Assembly (NCBI GenBank): GCA_021828225.1
Contig: JAKASH010000004.1
Span: forward strand, 1-18,241
DNA: 18,241 nucleotides
DNA from: Acidobacteriota bacterium
Lineage (GTDB): Bacteria > Acidobacteriota > Terriglobia > UBA7540
Direction: 5' to 3'
Position numbers and translations under genes: made by a program. The notes under the pieces are model-generated. The model was not told the DNA's origin, did no database searches, and saw nothing but the letters and a program-made list of their open reading frames with translations. Shown here one piece after another: positions 1 through 8,099 of this stretch (position 1 is the stretch's first letter; every line of letters begins with the position of its first letter).

Positions 1-379
1 TGCGGCCCTGCTGATCGGAGACCCTGCGCTCACGTTTAATGGCGGCGCGCTGAAAGTCTACGATCTCGCATCCGAGTGGAAAAAATTTACGGGACTGCCT
101 TTTGTGTTTGCGGTTTGGGCAGGGCATGAAGATGCCGGCCTCGGTCAGTTCTGCGAGGACTTTACGGCATCGAGAGACTACGGCCTTCAGCACATTGATG
201 ACATTGCCCAGGAATACGCGCCGAAGCTCAACCTGCCGCCGGAAGCGGTGAAGGTTTACCTCGAAGAAAATATCGATTATTCTTTGGATGAGGAAAACCG
301 CAGGGGCTTGCAACTCTTTTACCGCCTTGCACATGAGATCGGCATCGTCCCGGGGGAAAAGGAAATCCTTTTTGCCTAG
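1..379 (+). CDS. mqnA: Chorismate dehydratase MqnA (3' part)
   Basis: This is the C-terminal 125 or so residues of a protein whose start lies before the window; the reading frame runs from base 2 to the TAG at 377-379. The opening residues AALLIGDPAL match the conserved ALLIGD(R/P)AL segment of MqnA, and the later FAVWAGHEDAG and DYSLDEENRRGL segments also fit that family. MqnA converts chorismate to 3-enolpyruvylbenzoate (by dehydration), the first step of the futalosine route to menaquinone, in the cytoplasm. The next gene, mqnC, acts later in the same pathway, which supports the call. An ATG at 104 lies inside the domain and is not the real start. The C-terminus looks intact. Confidence 0.88.
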   Translation, partial: AALLIGDPALTFNGGALKVYDLASEWKKFTGLPFVFAVWAGHEDAGLGQFCEDFTASRDYGLQHIDDIAQEYAPKLNLPPEAVKVYLEENIDYSLDEENRRGLQLFYRLAHEIGIVPGEKEILFA

Positions 380-443
380 GATGATGGGCGGCTTGAGTTT
401 TTGGTGCGCGCACGGAAAGCTCTGGTCCATCGAGTAGCGGTTT

Positions 444-1481
444 ATGGGATTGACGCAATCACAGGCTCTGGAGATGTTACGGTCGGACGACCTGATCGGC
501 CTTGGCATGGAGGCCAATGCCCTGCGCAGGAGGCTCCATCCCGGCAATGTAGTCACATACCAGATTGACCGCAATATCAACTACACCAATATCTGTACCG
601 AGTACTGCTCCTTCTGCGCGTTTTACCGGCCCGTGGGCTCTCCGGAAGGCTATGTGCTTCCTCTCGAAACCATCTTCCAGAAAATCGAGGAGACGCTGGC
701 CCTTGGCGGCACCGGGGTGCTGATGCAGGGCGGCCTCCATCCCGACCTCAAGATCGATTATTACGAGAACCTGCTTTCCAGCATCAAGCGCCGTTACCCG
801 CAGGTTCATTTGCACTGCCTGTCGGCGCCGGAAGTCCTGAACATTGCGGAAATTTGTGGATTGAGCGTTCGGGATACGCTCATGCGCCTGATGGATGCGG
901 GCCTCGATTCCATTCCTGGAGCAGGCGCGGAAATCCTGGATGATGAAGTCAGAAAGCGAATCGCGCGGTTGAAGTGCAACACCGAGGAATGGCTCTCCGT
1001 CCATCGTGCCGCTCACCAGTTGGGCATGCGCACCACGGCCACCATGATGTTCGGCTGTGGGGAAACGCTGCAGCATCGCATCGCGCACCTGGAACGGGTT
1101 CGAAGGCTTCAGGAAGAGACGAGTGGTTTCACTGCCTTCATTCCCTGGTTTTTCCAGCGTGAAAACACGTCGCTCGGGCGCTTCATCAAGGAAGAAGTTA
1201 CGGCAGTCGAATATCTCAAGACACTTGCCGTCAGCCGCCTTTACCTCGATAACATTCAGAACGTTCAGGCGTCATGGCTGACCCCCGGCCACAAGGTCTG
1301 CCAGATTGCGCTGTGCTTTGGTGGCAACGATGTTGGAAGCATCCTCATTGAGGAGAACGTTGTCTCCGCCGCCGGTTGCGGGCGGACATCCTCCGAGGAA
1401 AAACTTCGCCGGATGATTCTCGACGCCGGCTTTCGTCCCGTCAAGCGCGACACGCTTTATCGCAATTATTTCCTGAATTAA
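444..1481 (+). CDS. mqnC: Cyclic dehypoxanthinyl futalosine synthase MqnC (radical SAM)
   Basis: A 345-residue radical SAM enzyme. The cluster-binding CxxxCxxC is seen as C51, C55 and C58 in NICTEYCSFCAF, preceded by YQIDRNINYTN, a segment typical of MqnC rather than of its relative MqnE. The LMQGGLHPDL and GAGAEIL segments also fit. MqnC uses a 5'-deoxyadenosyl radical to cyclise dehypoxanthinyl futalosine in the menaquinone pathway. Length is normal for the family. The ATG at 444 gives a usual N-terminus, although the ribosome site before it is weak. It lies 64 bases after mqnA on the same strand, and galT follows after 48 bases, so all four genes may share a transcript. The alternative, MqnE, is less likely on these motifs. 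Confidence 0.9.
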   Translation: MGLTQSQALEMLRSDDLIGLGMEANALRRRLHPGNVVTYQIDRNINYTNICTEYCSFCAFYRPVGSPEGYVLPLETIFQKIEETLALGGTGVLMQGGLHPDLKIDYYENLLSSIKRRYPQVHLHCLSAPEVLNIAEICGLSVRDTLMRLMDAGLDSIPGAGAEILDDEVRKRIARLKCNTEEWLSVHRAAHQLGMRTTATMMFGCGETLQHRIAHLERVRRLQEETSGFTAFIPWFFQRENTSLGRFIKEEVTAVEYLKTLAVSRLYLDNIQNVQASWLTPGHKVCQIALCFGGNDVGSILIEENVVSAAGCGRTSSEEKLRRMILDAGFRPVKRDTLYRNYFLN

Positions 1482-1529
1482 GACAGCCTCGAGCCAATCC
1501 AACCGGGCGCTGCATTCGGCATTACGCTT

Positions 1530-2495
1530 ATGACTGAACTTCGATGGAATCCGACGGTGCGCGAGTGGGTCTCGACCGCCTCCCACCGGCAGAACCGGCC
1601 CCAGATGCCCCAGGACTGGTGTCCCTTCTGCCCCGGCTCAGGGCGCGTTCCGGACGACTACGACGTCTACATCTACCCGAATGATTTTCCGGCCTTTTCC
1701 ATTCCGCCCCAGGTTCCGGCGATTGAGGGTGACGATTTCTATCCGGTCAGGCCCTCGCACGGGAAATGCGACGTGGTGCTCTATCATCCCGATCATAAAA
1801 CCTCGCTGCCGCAACTCTCGATTGATCACCTGACGCGCCTGGTGAAAATCTGGCGCAGGAGGTTCACGGAACTGAAGGCGACTCCGGGCATCCGCTATGT
1901 CCTGATTTTTGAGAACAAGGGAGCGGTGATCGGGGTGACGATGCCCCATCCTCATGGCCAGATTTATTCTTTCCCTCTGATCCCTCCCATCATCAAGAAG
2001 GAAATGGCTGCCGCGCGCGCTCACCATCACAGCCATGAGCGATGCCTTTTCTGCGACATCCTCCAGAAGGAGCGCAAGGACGGGCGGCGAGTGGTGGCGG
2101 AGAATCGGACCTTCACGGCCTTCATTCCGTTCTACGCGCGCTGGCCTTATGAGGTGCATGTTTATCCCAGGCGCCACCTGGGCGCGATGGACGAGTTGAA
2201 GCCTTCAGAGGAAAAAGGGCTGGCTGAAATTCTTAAGTGGGTGACCCAGAAATACGATAACCTGTTCCACATGTCTTTCCCGTACATGATGCTGATGCAC
2301 CAGGCTCCCACGCGCGGCCGGCATCCCTATTATCATTTCCACATTGAGTTCTATCCGCCGCACCGCAGCAAGGAAAAACTGAAGTATCTGGCGAGCGTGG
2401 AAACGGGCAGTGGGTTTTTCCTGAATGATTCACTGGCCGAAGAAAAGGCGCGTGAGCTGCGAGCGGTGGCGCCCAAAGACGCTCCGCGAAGTTGA
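1530..2495 (+). CDS. galT: Galactose-1-phosphate uridylyltransferase
   Basis: A 321-residue HIT-superfamily protein. The active-site motif HPHGQ is at residues 140-144, with H142 the expected nucleophile that carries UMP. Two CxxC pairs, C31/C34 in CPFCPGSG and C172/C175, fit the metal site or structural zinc of many GalT enzymes, and HFHIEFYPP near residue 270 supplies further conserved histidines. GalT exchanges UMP between UDP-glucose and galactose-1-phosphate in the Leloir pathway. It is a little shorter than the E. coli enzyme as I recall it (about 348 residues). The stop codon overlaps a possible TTG start of galK, and the two genes clearly work together. No galE or mutarotase gene is present in the window. 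Confidence 0.92.
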   Translation: MTELRWNPTVREWVSTASHRQNRPQMPQDWCPFCPGSGRVPDDYDVYIYPNDFPAFSIPPQVPAIEGDDFYPVRPSHGKCDVVLYHPDHKTSLPQLSIDHLTRLVKIWRRRFTELKATPGIRYVLIFENKGAVIGVTMPHPHGQIYSFPLIPPIIKKEMAAARAHHHSHERCLFCDILQKERKDGRRVVAENRTFTAFIPFYARWPYEVHVYPRRHLGAMDELKPSEEKGLAEILKWVTQKYDNLFHMSFPYMMLMHQAPTRGRHPYYHFHIEFYPPHRSKEKLKYLASVETGSGFFLNDSLAEEKARELRAVAPKDAPRS

Positions 2496-2524
2496 GCGAT
2501 CACCTCGCAAGTAGGAAACACAAC

Positions 2525-3667
2525 ATGATTGAGGAAGCCTTTCAAAAAATCTATGGAAGCGCGCCTGACGTGGTAGCCCGCGCGCCCGGACGCGTGAACC
2601 TGATCGGAGAGCACACCGACTACAATGACGGATTTGTGCTTCCGGCGGCCATTGACCGCGCTATCGATTTCGGTGCTCGCCGCCGCAAAGACAATGTCGT
2701 GCATGCTCGCTCGATTGACTTTCAGGATGAAGTCGAGTTCCGTCTTGATGCGATTGAAAAGGACGACCAGCACGCCTGGAGCAACTACCTTCGCGGTGTG
2801 CTCAAGTTTTTGCAGGCGGATGGGCATCCGCTGACGGGCGCGGATGTTGCTTTTGGCGGCAACGTGCCGCGAGAGGCCGGGCTCAGCTCGTCGGCAGCGG
2901 TCGAAGTGGGAGCCGTGGCGCTTGCCATGAAGCTTTTCAACATCGAACTCGGACCTCTGGAGGTCATCCGGCTCGCCCGCAAGGCGGAAAACGAGTTTGT
3001 CAATGTGCCCTGCGGAATCATGGACCAGTTCGTGTGCGCGTTGGGCAAGCGAGATCACGCCCTGTTTCTCGATTGCCGCGATCTGAGTTATCGTCACGTC
3101 CCTTTGTCCGACCGCGTCAAGATCGTCGTGTGCGATTCCGGCGTGCGGCGGGCGCTTGCCGCTTCAGAGTATGAAATCCGGCTGCGGCAGTGCCGCCAGG
3201 CCGTAGCGCAACTTGGAACCACCGGGCTGGCCGTCAAGTCGCTTCGCGAGATCGACCTGACCGACCTGGAAGTTGCAAGCCATAGCCTGAGTGAGGTCCT
3301 CCTGAAGCGGGCGCGGCATGTGGTGAGCGAGAACGATCGTGTGCTCAAGGCCGTCAAGAATCTGGAAAAAGGGAACCTCGAAAGCTTCGGCAAGCTGATG
3401 ATTGCTTCCCATGAGAGCCTGCGCAATGACTACGAAGTGAGCTGCAAGGAGCTTGACGTTCTGGTGGAGCTGGCGCTGAAGCAACCGGGAGTTCTGGGAG
3501 CGCGGATGACCGGTGCAGGTTTCGGCGGATGCACGGTCAACCTGGTTCGCGCCGACGCGGCACACGGGTTCGCAGAAGTGGTCAAGGAAGGCTACCACGA
3601 AGCCACAGGTCTCACTGCGGAAGTCTACGTCTGCGAGGCTTCTGACGGGGCCCTGGCTGATCGCTGA
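2525..3667 (+). CDS. galK: Galactokinase
   Basis: A GHMP-family kinase that phosphorylates galactose at C1 with ATP. The galactokinase signature GRVNLIGEHTDYNDG is at residues 22-36, the phosphate-binding GLSSSAA loop at 119-125, the expected catalytic base D167 in GIMDQF, and the third GHMP motif GARMTGAGFGG at 325-335. I chose the ATG at 2525, giving 380 residues, because it aligns the N-terminus with known galactokinases and has a GTAGGA-type site before it. A TTG at 2492 overlapping the galT stop would add 11 residues (SDHLASRKHN) that look unlike the family. The last 43 bases overlap the 3' end of the convergent zinc-ribbon gene. Product and galT partner define a galactose-use pair. Confidence 0.93.
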   Translation: MIEEAFQKIYGSAPDVVARAPGRVNLIGEHTDYNDGFVLPAAIDRAIDFGARRRKDNVVHARSIDFQDEVEFRLDAIEKDDQHAWSNYLRGVLKFLQADGHPLTGADVAFGGNVPREAGLSSSAAVEVGAVALAMKLFNIELGPLEVIRLARKAENEFVNVPCGIMDQFVCALGKRDHALFLDCRDLSYRHVPLSDRVKIVVCDSGVRRALAASEYEIRLRQCRQAVAQLGTTGLAVKSLREIDLTDLEVASHSLSEVLLKRARHVVSENDRVLKAVKNLEKGNLESFGKLMIASHESLRNDYEVSCKELDVLVELALKQPGVLGARMTGAGFGGCTVNLVRADAAHGFAEVVKEGYHEATGLTAEVYVCEASDGALADR

Positions 3668-4371
3668 GCGGCTTTGAAATTCGTCAAGGCCGCAATTTTA
3701 CCCGCCGGCATATCAATCCCTTTCGTCGCAGGCTTTCCCCCACCTGACGAAGGGTGCGGCGGGCCCTTAAGAAGCAACATCAGGGACATCAGCAGAAAGA
3801 AAACCAGCAAAATAAAAAGCAAGGTACGAACGTGCCGGCCCTCACCTTCGATCAGAGGACACGCAGCCTTCGGAGTTCTCCGCCGCGCCAGATACCATGG
3901 GAAAATAAGAATCCATAGCAACAGGGAACCGATACTCCATCGAAACGCCTTGGGGATGTTATTTTTTCGGGCGTCGCGAAGCACCCACAGCGAGGAAAGA
4001 ACCACAAGTCCACCCAAAAGAAACTGGCTTTTTTCATAGCCCAGGAGTCCTTCGGCAACGAAGGCAACTACAAGCCAGATTCCCAATGTTGCGAAAAAGA
4101 TACCCCAGGAGAATCGCGCGTATTCCTTGGATGGCAGAGGAATGACCTGCTCGGCTATGGGAATGACAACATCCGGACGAGCGATTTCATTCGGGTCAAT
4201 GGCCTGCCTGCAGGAGGGGCAGGTCCGGCACGAGGGGGCAAGCAACTGGCCGCAATGGGGACAAGCAAAGGGCTCGTCCGGGAAAGCGGCTGCCGGTCGG
4301 GAGTTGGTCTCATTGGGGGACTCGACCATCGACGACTCTTCTCCCCCCGGATTGTTGGAACCTGCATTCAT
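3625..4371 (-). CDS. Zinc-ribbon membrane protein of unknown function
   Basis: About 248 residues. Near the N-terminus, C37xxC40 and C51xxC54 (FACPHCGQLL and CPSCRQ) form a zinc-ribbon-like module. Four hydrophobic stretches follow at about 88-110, 115-132, 144-162 and 182-202, so the protein should sit in the membrane with the ribbon outside the lipid. The C-terminal 45 residues are Ala-, Gly- and Ser-rich. I chose the ATG at 4371 because it overlaps the TGA of the upstream deacetylase gene (ATGA), a common sign of translational coupling. An ATG at 4386, five codons earlier, is also possible but has its AAGG directly against the start codon. The last 43 bases lie antisense to galK. I do not recognise a specific family. 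Similar layouts, a ribbon joined to several helices, are common in uncharacterised bacterial membrane proteins. Confidence 0.75.
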   Translation of the reverse strand: MNAGSNNPGGEESSMVESPNETNSRPAAAFPDEPFACPHCGQLLAPSCRTCPSCRQAIDPNEIARPDVVIPIAEQVIPLPSKEYARFSWGIFFATLGIWLVVAFVAEGLLGYEKSQFLLGGLVVLSSLWVLRDARKNNIPKAFRWSIGSLLLWILIFPWYLARRRTPKAACPLIEGEGRHVRTLLFILLVFFLLMSLMLLLKGPPHPSSGGGKPATKGIDMPAGKIAALTNFKAAQRSARAPSEASQT

Positions 4372-6404
4372 GGTTTTGTATTCCATCCTTGGTGCTCATC
4401 CCAGTCTAACACCTGGCGGTAAACTAATCTGCGAGAAAGCCGGTTAAAATCCCGGATATGGCCTAAGGCGCGATTGCCACCTTGCGACTGATAATACCAA
4501 CCTGCCTCCTGGCCCAGCGCCATCACCTCACCAGAGACAAACAAAACCCGCTCTGAATAATGATACGGAGTCGGGGGAAGAGTCTTCGGGTTATAGACCC
4601 TGTCCACATATAGTTTGATGCTGTTGGGAGAAAGTTCCTTCTCCTGCACCATCTCCTGGAGTGCCTTCACCACAAAATAATTGCACACAATATGGTCGAT
4701 GTGCCCTTCGGAGGGTGGATGGGCCGTGACGATCACTTCCGGATGAAACATCTTCAAAAGTTTTCTCACGGTGGCCTCAACCGACTGCCGGGCAAAGGGC
4801 AGGTTGGGATGGAAAACGTCCTGGTAGGGTGTGTGGTCGCAGGCCAGCAAAGGCGCAAGATACGGATGGGCAGGGTCGGGATGGTAGTACCAGATTTCCC
4901 CTGATCCTCCATCAGGCAGCCCCAGGAAATAGATATCGCTTGCCGGCACACCCAGATGCCCCAGCACGGCACGCGTCTCTGCCATGCGCAAGTCGCCGAA
5001 ATTCATGGCCTCTGCAGGACTGCATGAGTGCTGGTAATAAAGATCGCAAGATCCTGCATCGCCGCTGGTAAAATAAACGAAATGGATGGGGATGTGATTC
5101 TCAACCGCCGCCCGGATCAACCCGTCCCAGCCACCTTCGTCATCCTCGTGCGCGCAAAAAATCATGATCGACTTGGGCAGAGGATTTACGCCCAGCTCGA
5201 GATCATTTTCGGCCACGGCGTTTCCGGTTGAATCGCTGAGAACAACTTCGACTCGATACAGGCCTGCGCGACCGGCGGGAAGGGCAAACGTTACCGTTTC
5301 CTTCATGGGATCCAAAGCCGGCGAGAGGTCAAGGCGGTTGCCAAGGGTTTTCTTTTCAATTTCCTTTCCCTGCGGATCAAGCAGCAGCACCGTCATCGAA
5401 ATCTGCTTCCAGGTCCTCGCTCCGAAGTTCTTAACCCTAAAATGGATGGCCGCGTCGTGTCCCGGAATAAACATGGTGTGTTGCTTGTCGAAATGAATAG
5501 AGCCTGCATTAAGGCCCGGAGGATAAAAGTGCCGGTAGTCCTTGGTATCAACGTCACTCAGCTCAGGGTAAACGTATTGCAAAGGATAAGGCTTCGGAGA
5601 TGTGATGCCGGGCGGCTGAATCAGGACCAGCCGGCTGAAGGCAATGTCCAGGACGGTCTTCCGATCATGGTCCCACACCACGACCCCGTACTGATGGATC
5701 GTCGGCTGCATGACCTTGCCGGCAACGGCAGCATCGCTGGAGTGAATTTCCTCCTCCGCACCTGCAGCAAGTGTCAGATCCTTTTTCAACGTTACAATGC
5801 TCGCGGCAGCCTGTTGTGCAGGCCCGGCAATCCACGGCCAGTAGCGGTTTGAGAATTCAACCCGAAGGCCTTGCAGAGGGTGATTGGTCAGGTTTTTCAG
5901 AGTAATGTCGCACGCAACCCGATCGCCTGTAACGTAAAATGTCTTTTGGAGCTTGATGCTCTCAATCTTGACCAACCTGCGATAGACGGCGAAGGAGCCG
6001 GCCTGGTGAACCTTGAAAACAATCTCGCCCGAAATTCGGTCATACCCCAGCAGGTCAATCTCATAGCGTCCGGTTCTGGCATCCAGGGGGATTTTCCATA
6101 AGACTGAGTAGGGACCCGCGGCGGAACCGCTCGAGCATTTCCACACATGGGAGGGAGGGGTTGTAAACAGCGCCTGGGCCTCACCGTCGTAGCGGACCGT
6201 CGCTGAAAAGACCAGATCTGCGCGGATCGAAGCTCCCGGAGCCGGGACCAGGCGCATCAGAACTTCCGAACCAACGTCGTAATCGGTTCTATTGGTTACC
6301 GCCAGGACACTGCCCCGAGCCTGGGCAAGCACCGGCAGCAGCAGAGATCCAGCGAGGACCGCGAATTTCGTGCAGATGGACTTTCGCATGTGCCTTGGTA
6401 ACAC
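4368..6404 (-). CDS. Secreted PIG-L/LmbE-family deacetylase with long N-terminal beta-rich region
   Basis: About 678 residues. A basic start (RKSICTK) and a hydrophobic core (FAVLAGSLLLPVLAQA) form a signal peptide, so export is expected. Residues about 35-400 are beta-sandwich-like with no family I can name; the part around 310-405 (FRVKNFGARTW, later GLYRVEVVLSD) resembles CARDB/Ig-like modules. The C-terminal domain is PIG-L/LmbE: AHEDDE at 418-423 replaces the usual (P/A)HPDDE, and GHIDH near 567-571 supplies the second metal-binding part. Such enzymes are zinc-dependent hydrolases that remove acetyl groups from N-acetylglucosaminyl substrates; the substrate here is unknown. The GTG at 6404 has GGAGG five bases upstream; the ATG at 6389, five codons on, is the main alternative and keeps the whole signal peptide. 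It is coupled by ATGA to the zinc-ribbon membrane gene. Confidence 0.85.
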   Translation of the reverse strand: MLPRHMRKSICTKFAVLAGSLLLPVLAQARGSVLAVTNRTDYDVGSEVLMRLVPAPGASIRADLVFSATVRYDGEAQALFTTPPSHVWKCSSGSAAGPYSVLWKIPLDARTGRYEIDLLGYDRISGEIVFKVHQAGSFAVYRRLVKIESIKLQKTFYVTGDRVACDITLKNLTNHPLQGLRVEFSNRYWPWIAGPAQQAAASIVTLKKDLTLAAGAEEEIHSSDAAVAGKVMQPTIHQYGVVVWDHDRKTVLDIAFSRLVLIQPPGITSPKPYPLQYVYPELSDVDTKDYRHFYPPGLNAGSIHFDKQHTMFIPGHDAAIHFRVKNFGARTWKQISMTVLLLDPQGKEIEKKTLGNRLDLSPALDPMKETVTFALPAGRAGLYRVEVVLSDSTGNAVAENDLELGVNPLPKSIMIFCAHEDDEGGWDGLIRAAVENHIPIHFVYFTSGDAGSCDLYYQHSCSPAEAMNFGDLRMAETRAVLGHLGVPASDIYFLGLPDGGSGEIWYYHPDPAHPYLAPLLACDHTPYQDVFHPNLPFARQSVEATVRKLLKMFHPEVIVTAHPPSEGHIDHIVCNYFVVKALQEMVQEKELSPNSIKLYVDRVYNPKTLPPTPYHYSERVLFVSGEVMALGQEAGWYYQSQGGNRALGHIRDFNRLSRRLVYRQVLDWDEHQGWNTKP

Positions 6405-6617
6405 AACATCCTCCGCTCCTGGGCGAAGGGATGTGGTGCCCCGTACGCACAGCCAGACCAGCCTCCTCACGCCCATGCGCCGTCCCATTCAAGTCAGGTC
6501 TTGCGCGCATGAAGTTTAATTTATCACGAAGCAGGACCTGGTGCGCGGAGGCACTGGCTTTCCTCCGCAACGGAAAGGCACGCGAAGGGTTGTGAAGGTA
6601 GGTCCCGCGGTGGGGAA

Positions 6618-7955
6618 CTATGCTTCCTCGGCAGCTTTCAGGTCTGTTTGAGGAATCAGCCCAGGCAACGCGCCTGCCTTTGCCAGGACGAAGTAAACCA
6701 CAAAGCCCACGACAAAGGAGAACAGAGCAGCCGGACGATCGACCCTTACCCAACTTGCCGGTATTCCAGGAATTTGATTGAGAATTCCTACCACAAAACC
6801 GGTCGCCCATGCCACGTATCCCGCCCAATTGATTCCTTTGCGCGGTCCTGACCATTTTCTTCCGGCCAGGAGATAATCGGCAGCCATGGCGCCGCAAATC
6901 GGACCGAAGGAGGCACCCACAATCGTGAAAAAGCCAACGAGATTTTGGGCCACGCCTGTAATGGCCAGGATAGCTCCGATCGTCACTCCAACCAGTGTGG
7001 AAACGGCGCGCGGAATTCGGGGTAGCATGGTTCCGAAGCTATTGCTGGCGATAAAGGTACAGAACGTGGTGGGAACCATGGAAGCAGCTGCAAACAAGAA
7101 GAACATTAGAGGGGCAAGAGTGCCAACACTTTTGATGGTTCCGGCATAGGTGAAGTCTGAGGCGTTGCCCAAGATGCCAAGGTGTCCGGCAACCGAAAGC
7201 ACCGGCAAGCCTCCCGCAACAAGGATCGCCAAAGCAATGCCCGTTAAGCCTCCCAGCAGCACGTCGCGGCGGTTCCTGTTATTCAAGCCAAAATCGGCGC
7301 CCGCAGCTCCAGCGGTCGCAAAGAATCCGATGACGATTGCGAGCATCGCCAGGAAACCTCCCCAGGCATCGTTCTGCGGCGGACGATAATCGGCCACGCC
7401 TCCCTTGTTGGCCCAAAAAACGATGATGATCATAAAGAGCGGCACCCAGTTCAGAAACTGGGCAATGCGCGCCATGTAAGAAATGCCTTTGATAGCCACC
7501 CAGGCAAGCCCGTATGCCCAGACCAGCGCAATGGCGACAAACAGCCCTTTAGAATGACTACCGAGCCCTTCCATGATGTAGTCGGTTGCGAAGTACGTTG
7601 CCACCGCGAACCATCCCAGCTGCAGAAACCCCATCAGCAGTCCGGGCATCAGGTATCCACCCTTCGTGCCAAAAGTCGATGTTCCAACGATGTAAAGAGG
7701 ACGTCCTGTCTGCATGCCCAGCATGGCGGGCGCATAGTAAAAAAGCCCGAAACAGAGCAGGCCCGCGACAAAAAGGCCCAGGAGACAGACAGCGGGGGTG
7801 GTTTGACTCAGCGTGGGCGCAGGAATTCCCAGATAAAAGCCGACCCACAAAAAGATCCCGGCGTAAGAAGGAAAGGTGCTCTTGTACCAGGGCACTCGTT
7901 TACTGACTGGATTGGGAACAGAGGATACAACGTAATTCGGTAGTTCCGCAGCCAT
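6618..7955 (-). CDS. NCS1-family purine/cytosine-type permease
   Basis: A very hydrophobic protein of about 445 residues with roughly twelve membrane segments, as in nucleobase:cation symporters of the NCS1 (CodB/Fur-type) family. The N-terminal SKRVPWYKS, the GTKGGYLMPG segment in an early loop, and AGADFGLNNRNRRD in the middle resemble cytosine/purine permeases. It probably imports a nucleobase or a related heterocycle with a cation; substrate cannot be read from sequence. I chose the ATG at 7955, preceded by GGGGGT, over a TTG at 7970. It is the first gene of a - strand group leading to the deacetylase, 213 bases away. No deaminase or other nucleobase-breakdown gene adjoins it, although the purine-synthesis genes lie beyond the next gene. 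Confidence 0.82.
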   Translation of the reverse strand: MAAELPNYVVSSVPNPVSKRVPWYKSTFPSYAGIFLWVGFYLGIPAPTLSQTTPAVCLLGLFVAGLLCFGLFYYAPAMLGMQTGRPLYIVGTSTFGTKGGYLMPGLLMGFLQLGWFAVATYFATDYIMEGLGSHSKGLFVAIALVWAYGLAWVAIKGISYMARIAQFLNWVPLFMIIIVFWANKGGVADYRPPQNDAWGGFLAMLAIVIGFFATAGAAGADFGLNNRNRRDVLLGGLTGIALAILVAGGLPVLSVAGHLGILGNASDFTYAGTIKSVGTLAPLMFFLFAAASMVPTTFCTFIASNSFGTMLPRIPRAVSTLVGVTIGAILAITGVAQNLVGFFTIVGASFGPICGAMAADYLLAGRKWSGPRKGINWAGYVAWATGFVVGILNQIPGIPASWVRVDRPAALFSFVVGFVVYFVLAKAGALPGLIPQTDLKAAEEA

Positions 7956-7999
7956 TTTACCCCCAATCAAACAGACACCGAGAGTTCGGCTGGGGACAA

Positions 8000-8028
8000 A
8001 GAATATTCGCTTAGGAACCTTTATGCAA
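8000..8028 (-). promoter_or_regulatory. Candidate sigma70-type promoter for the NCS1 permease
   Basis: Read on the - strand, TTGCAT and TATTCT are separated by exactly 17 bases, and the -10-like element lies 45 bases before the ATG at 7955. Each hexamer matches consensus at only three positions, so this is a positional candidate only. Confidence 0.3.
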
Positions 8029-8036
8029 GTTCAAAA

Positions 8037-8066
8037 ACAAAAAAGGCCTGTCGAGTCCAGACAACC
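8037..8066 (-). terminator. Possible rho-independent terminator after the 8100-8906 gene
   Basis: On the - strand, 34 bases past the TAA stop of the unknown gene, GTTGTC pairs imperfectly with GACAGGC around a 7-base loop, and this is followed directly by GGCC and then TTTTTTGTTTTT. The stem is short and includes a wobble or bulge, but the T tract is clear and the position fits the end of that gene. Confidence 0.45.
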
Positions 8067-8099
8067 AAGCCGGGTTGAGATTCGCAAGCCCGTGCTCGA

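Noticed and set aside
2351..3097. A 248-codon - strand ORF across the galT/galK junction
   Set aside because: It is antisense to two well-supported enzymes, with a composition typical of a shadow frame and no recognisable domain.
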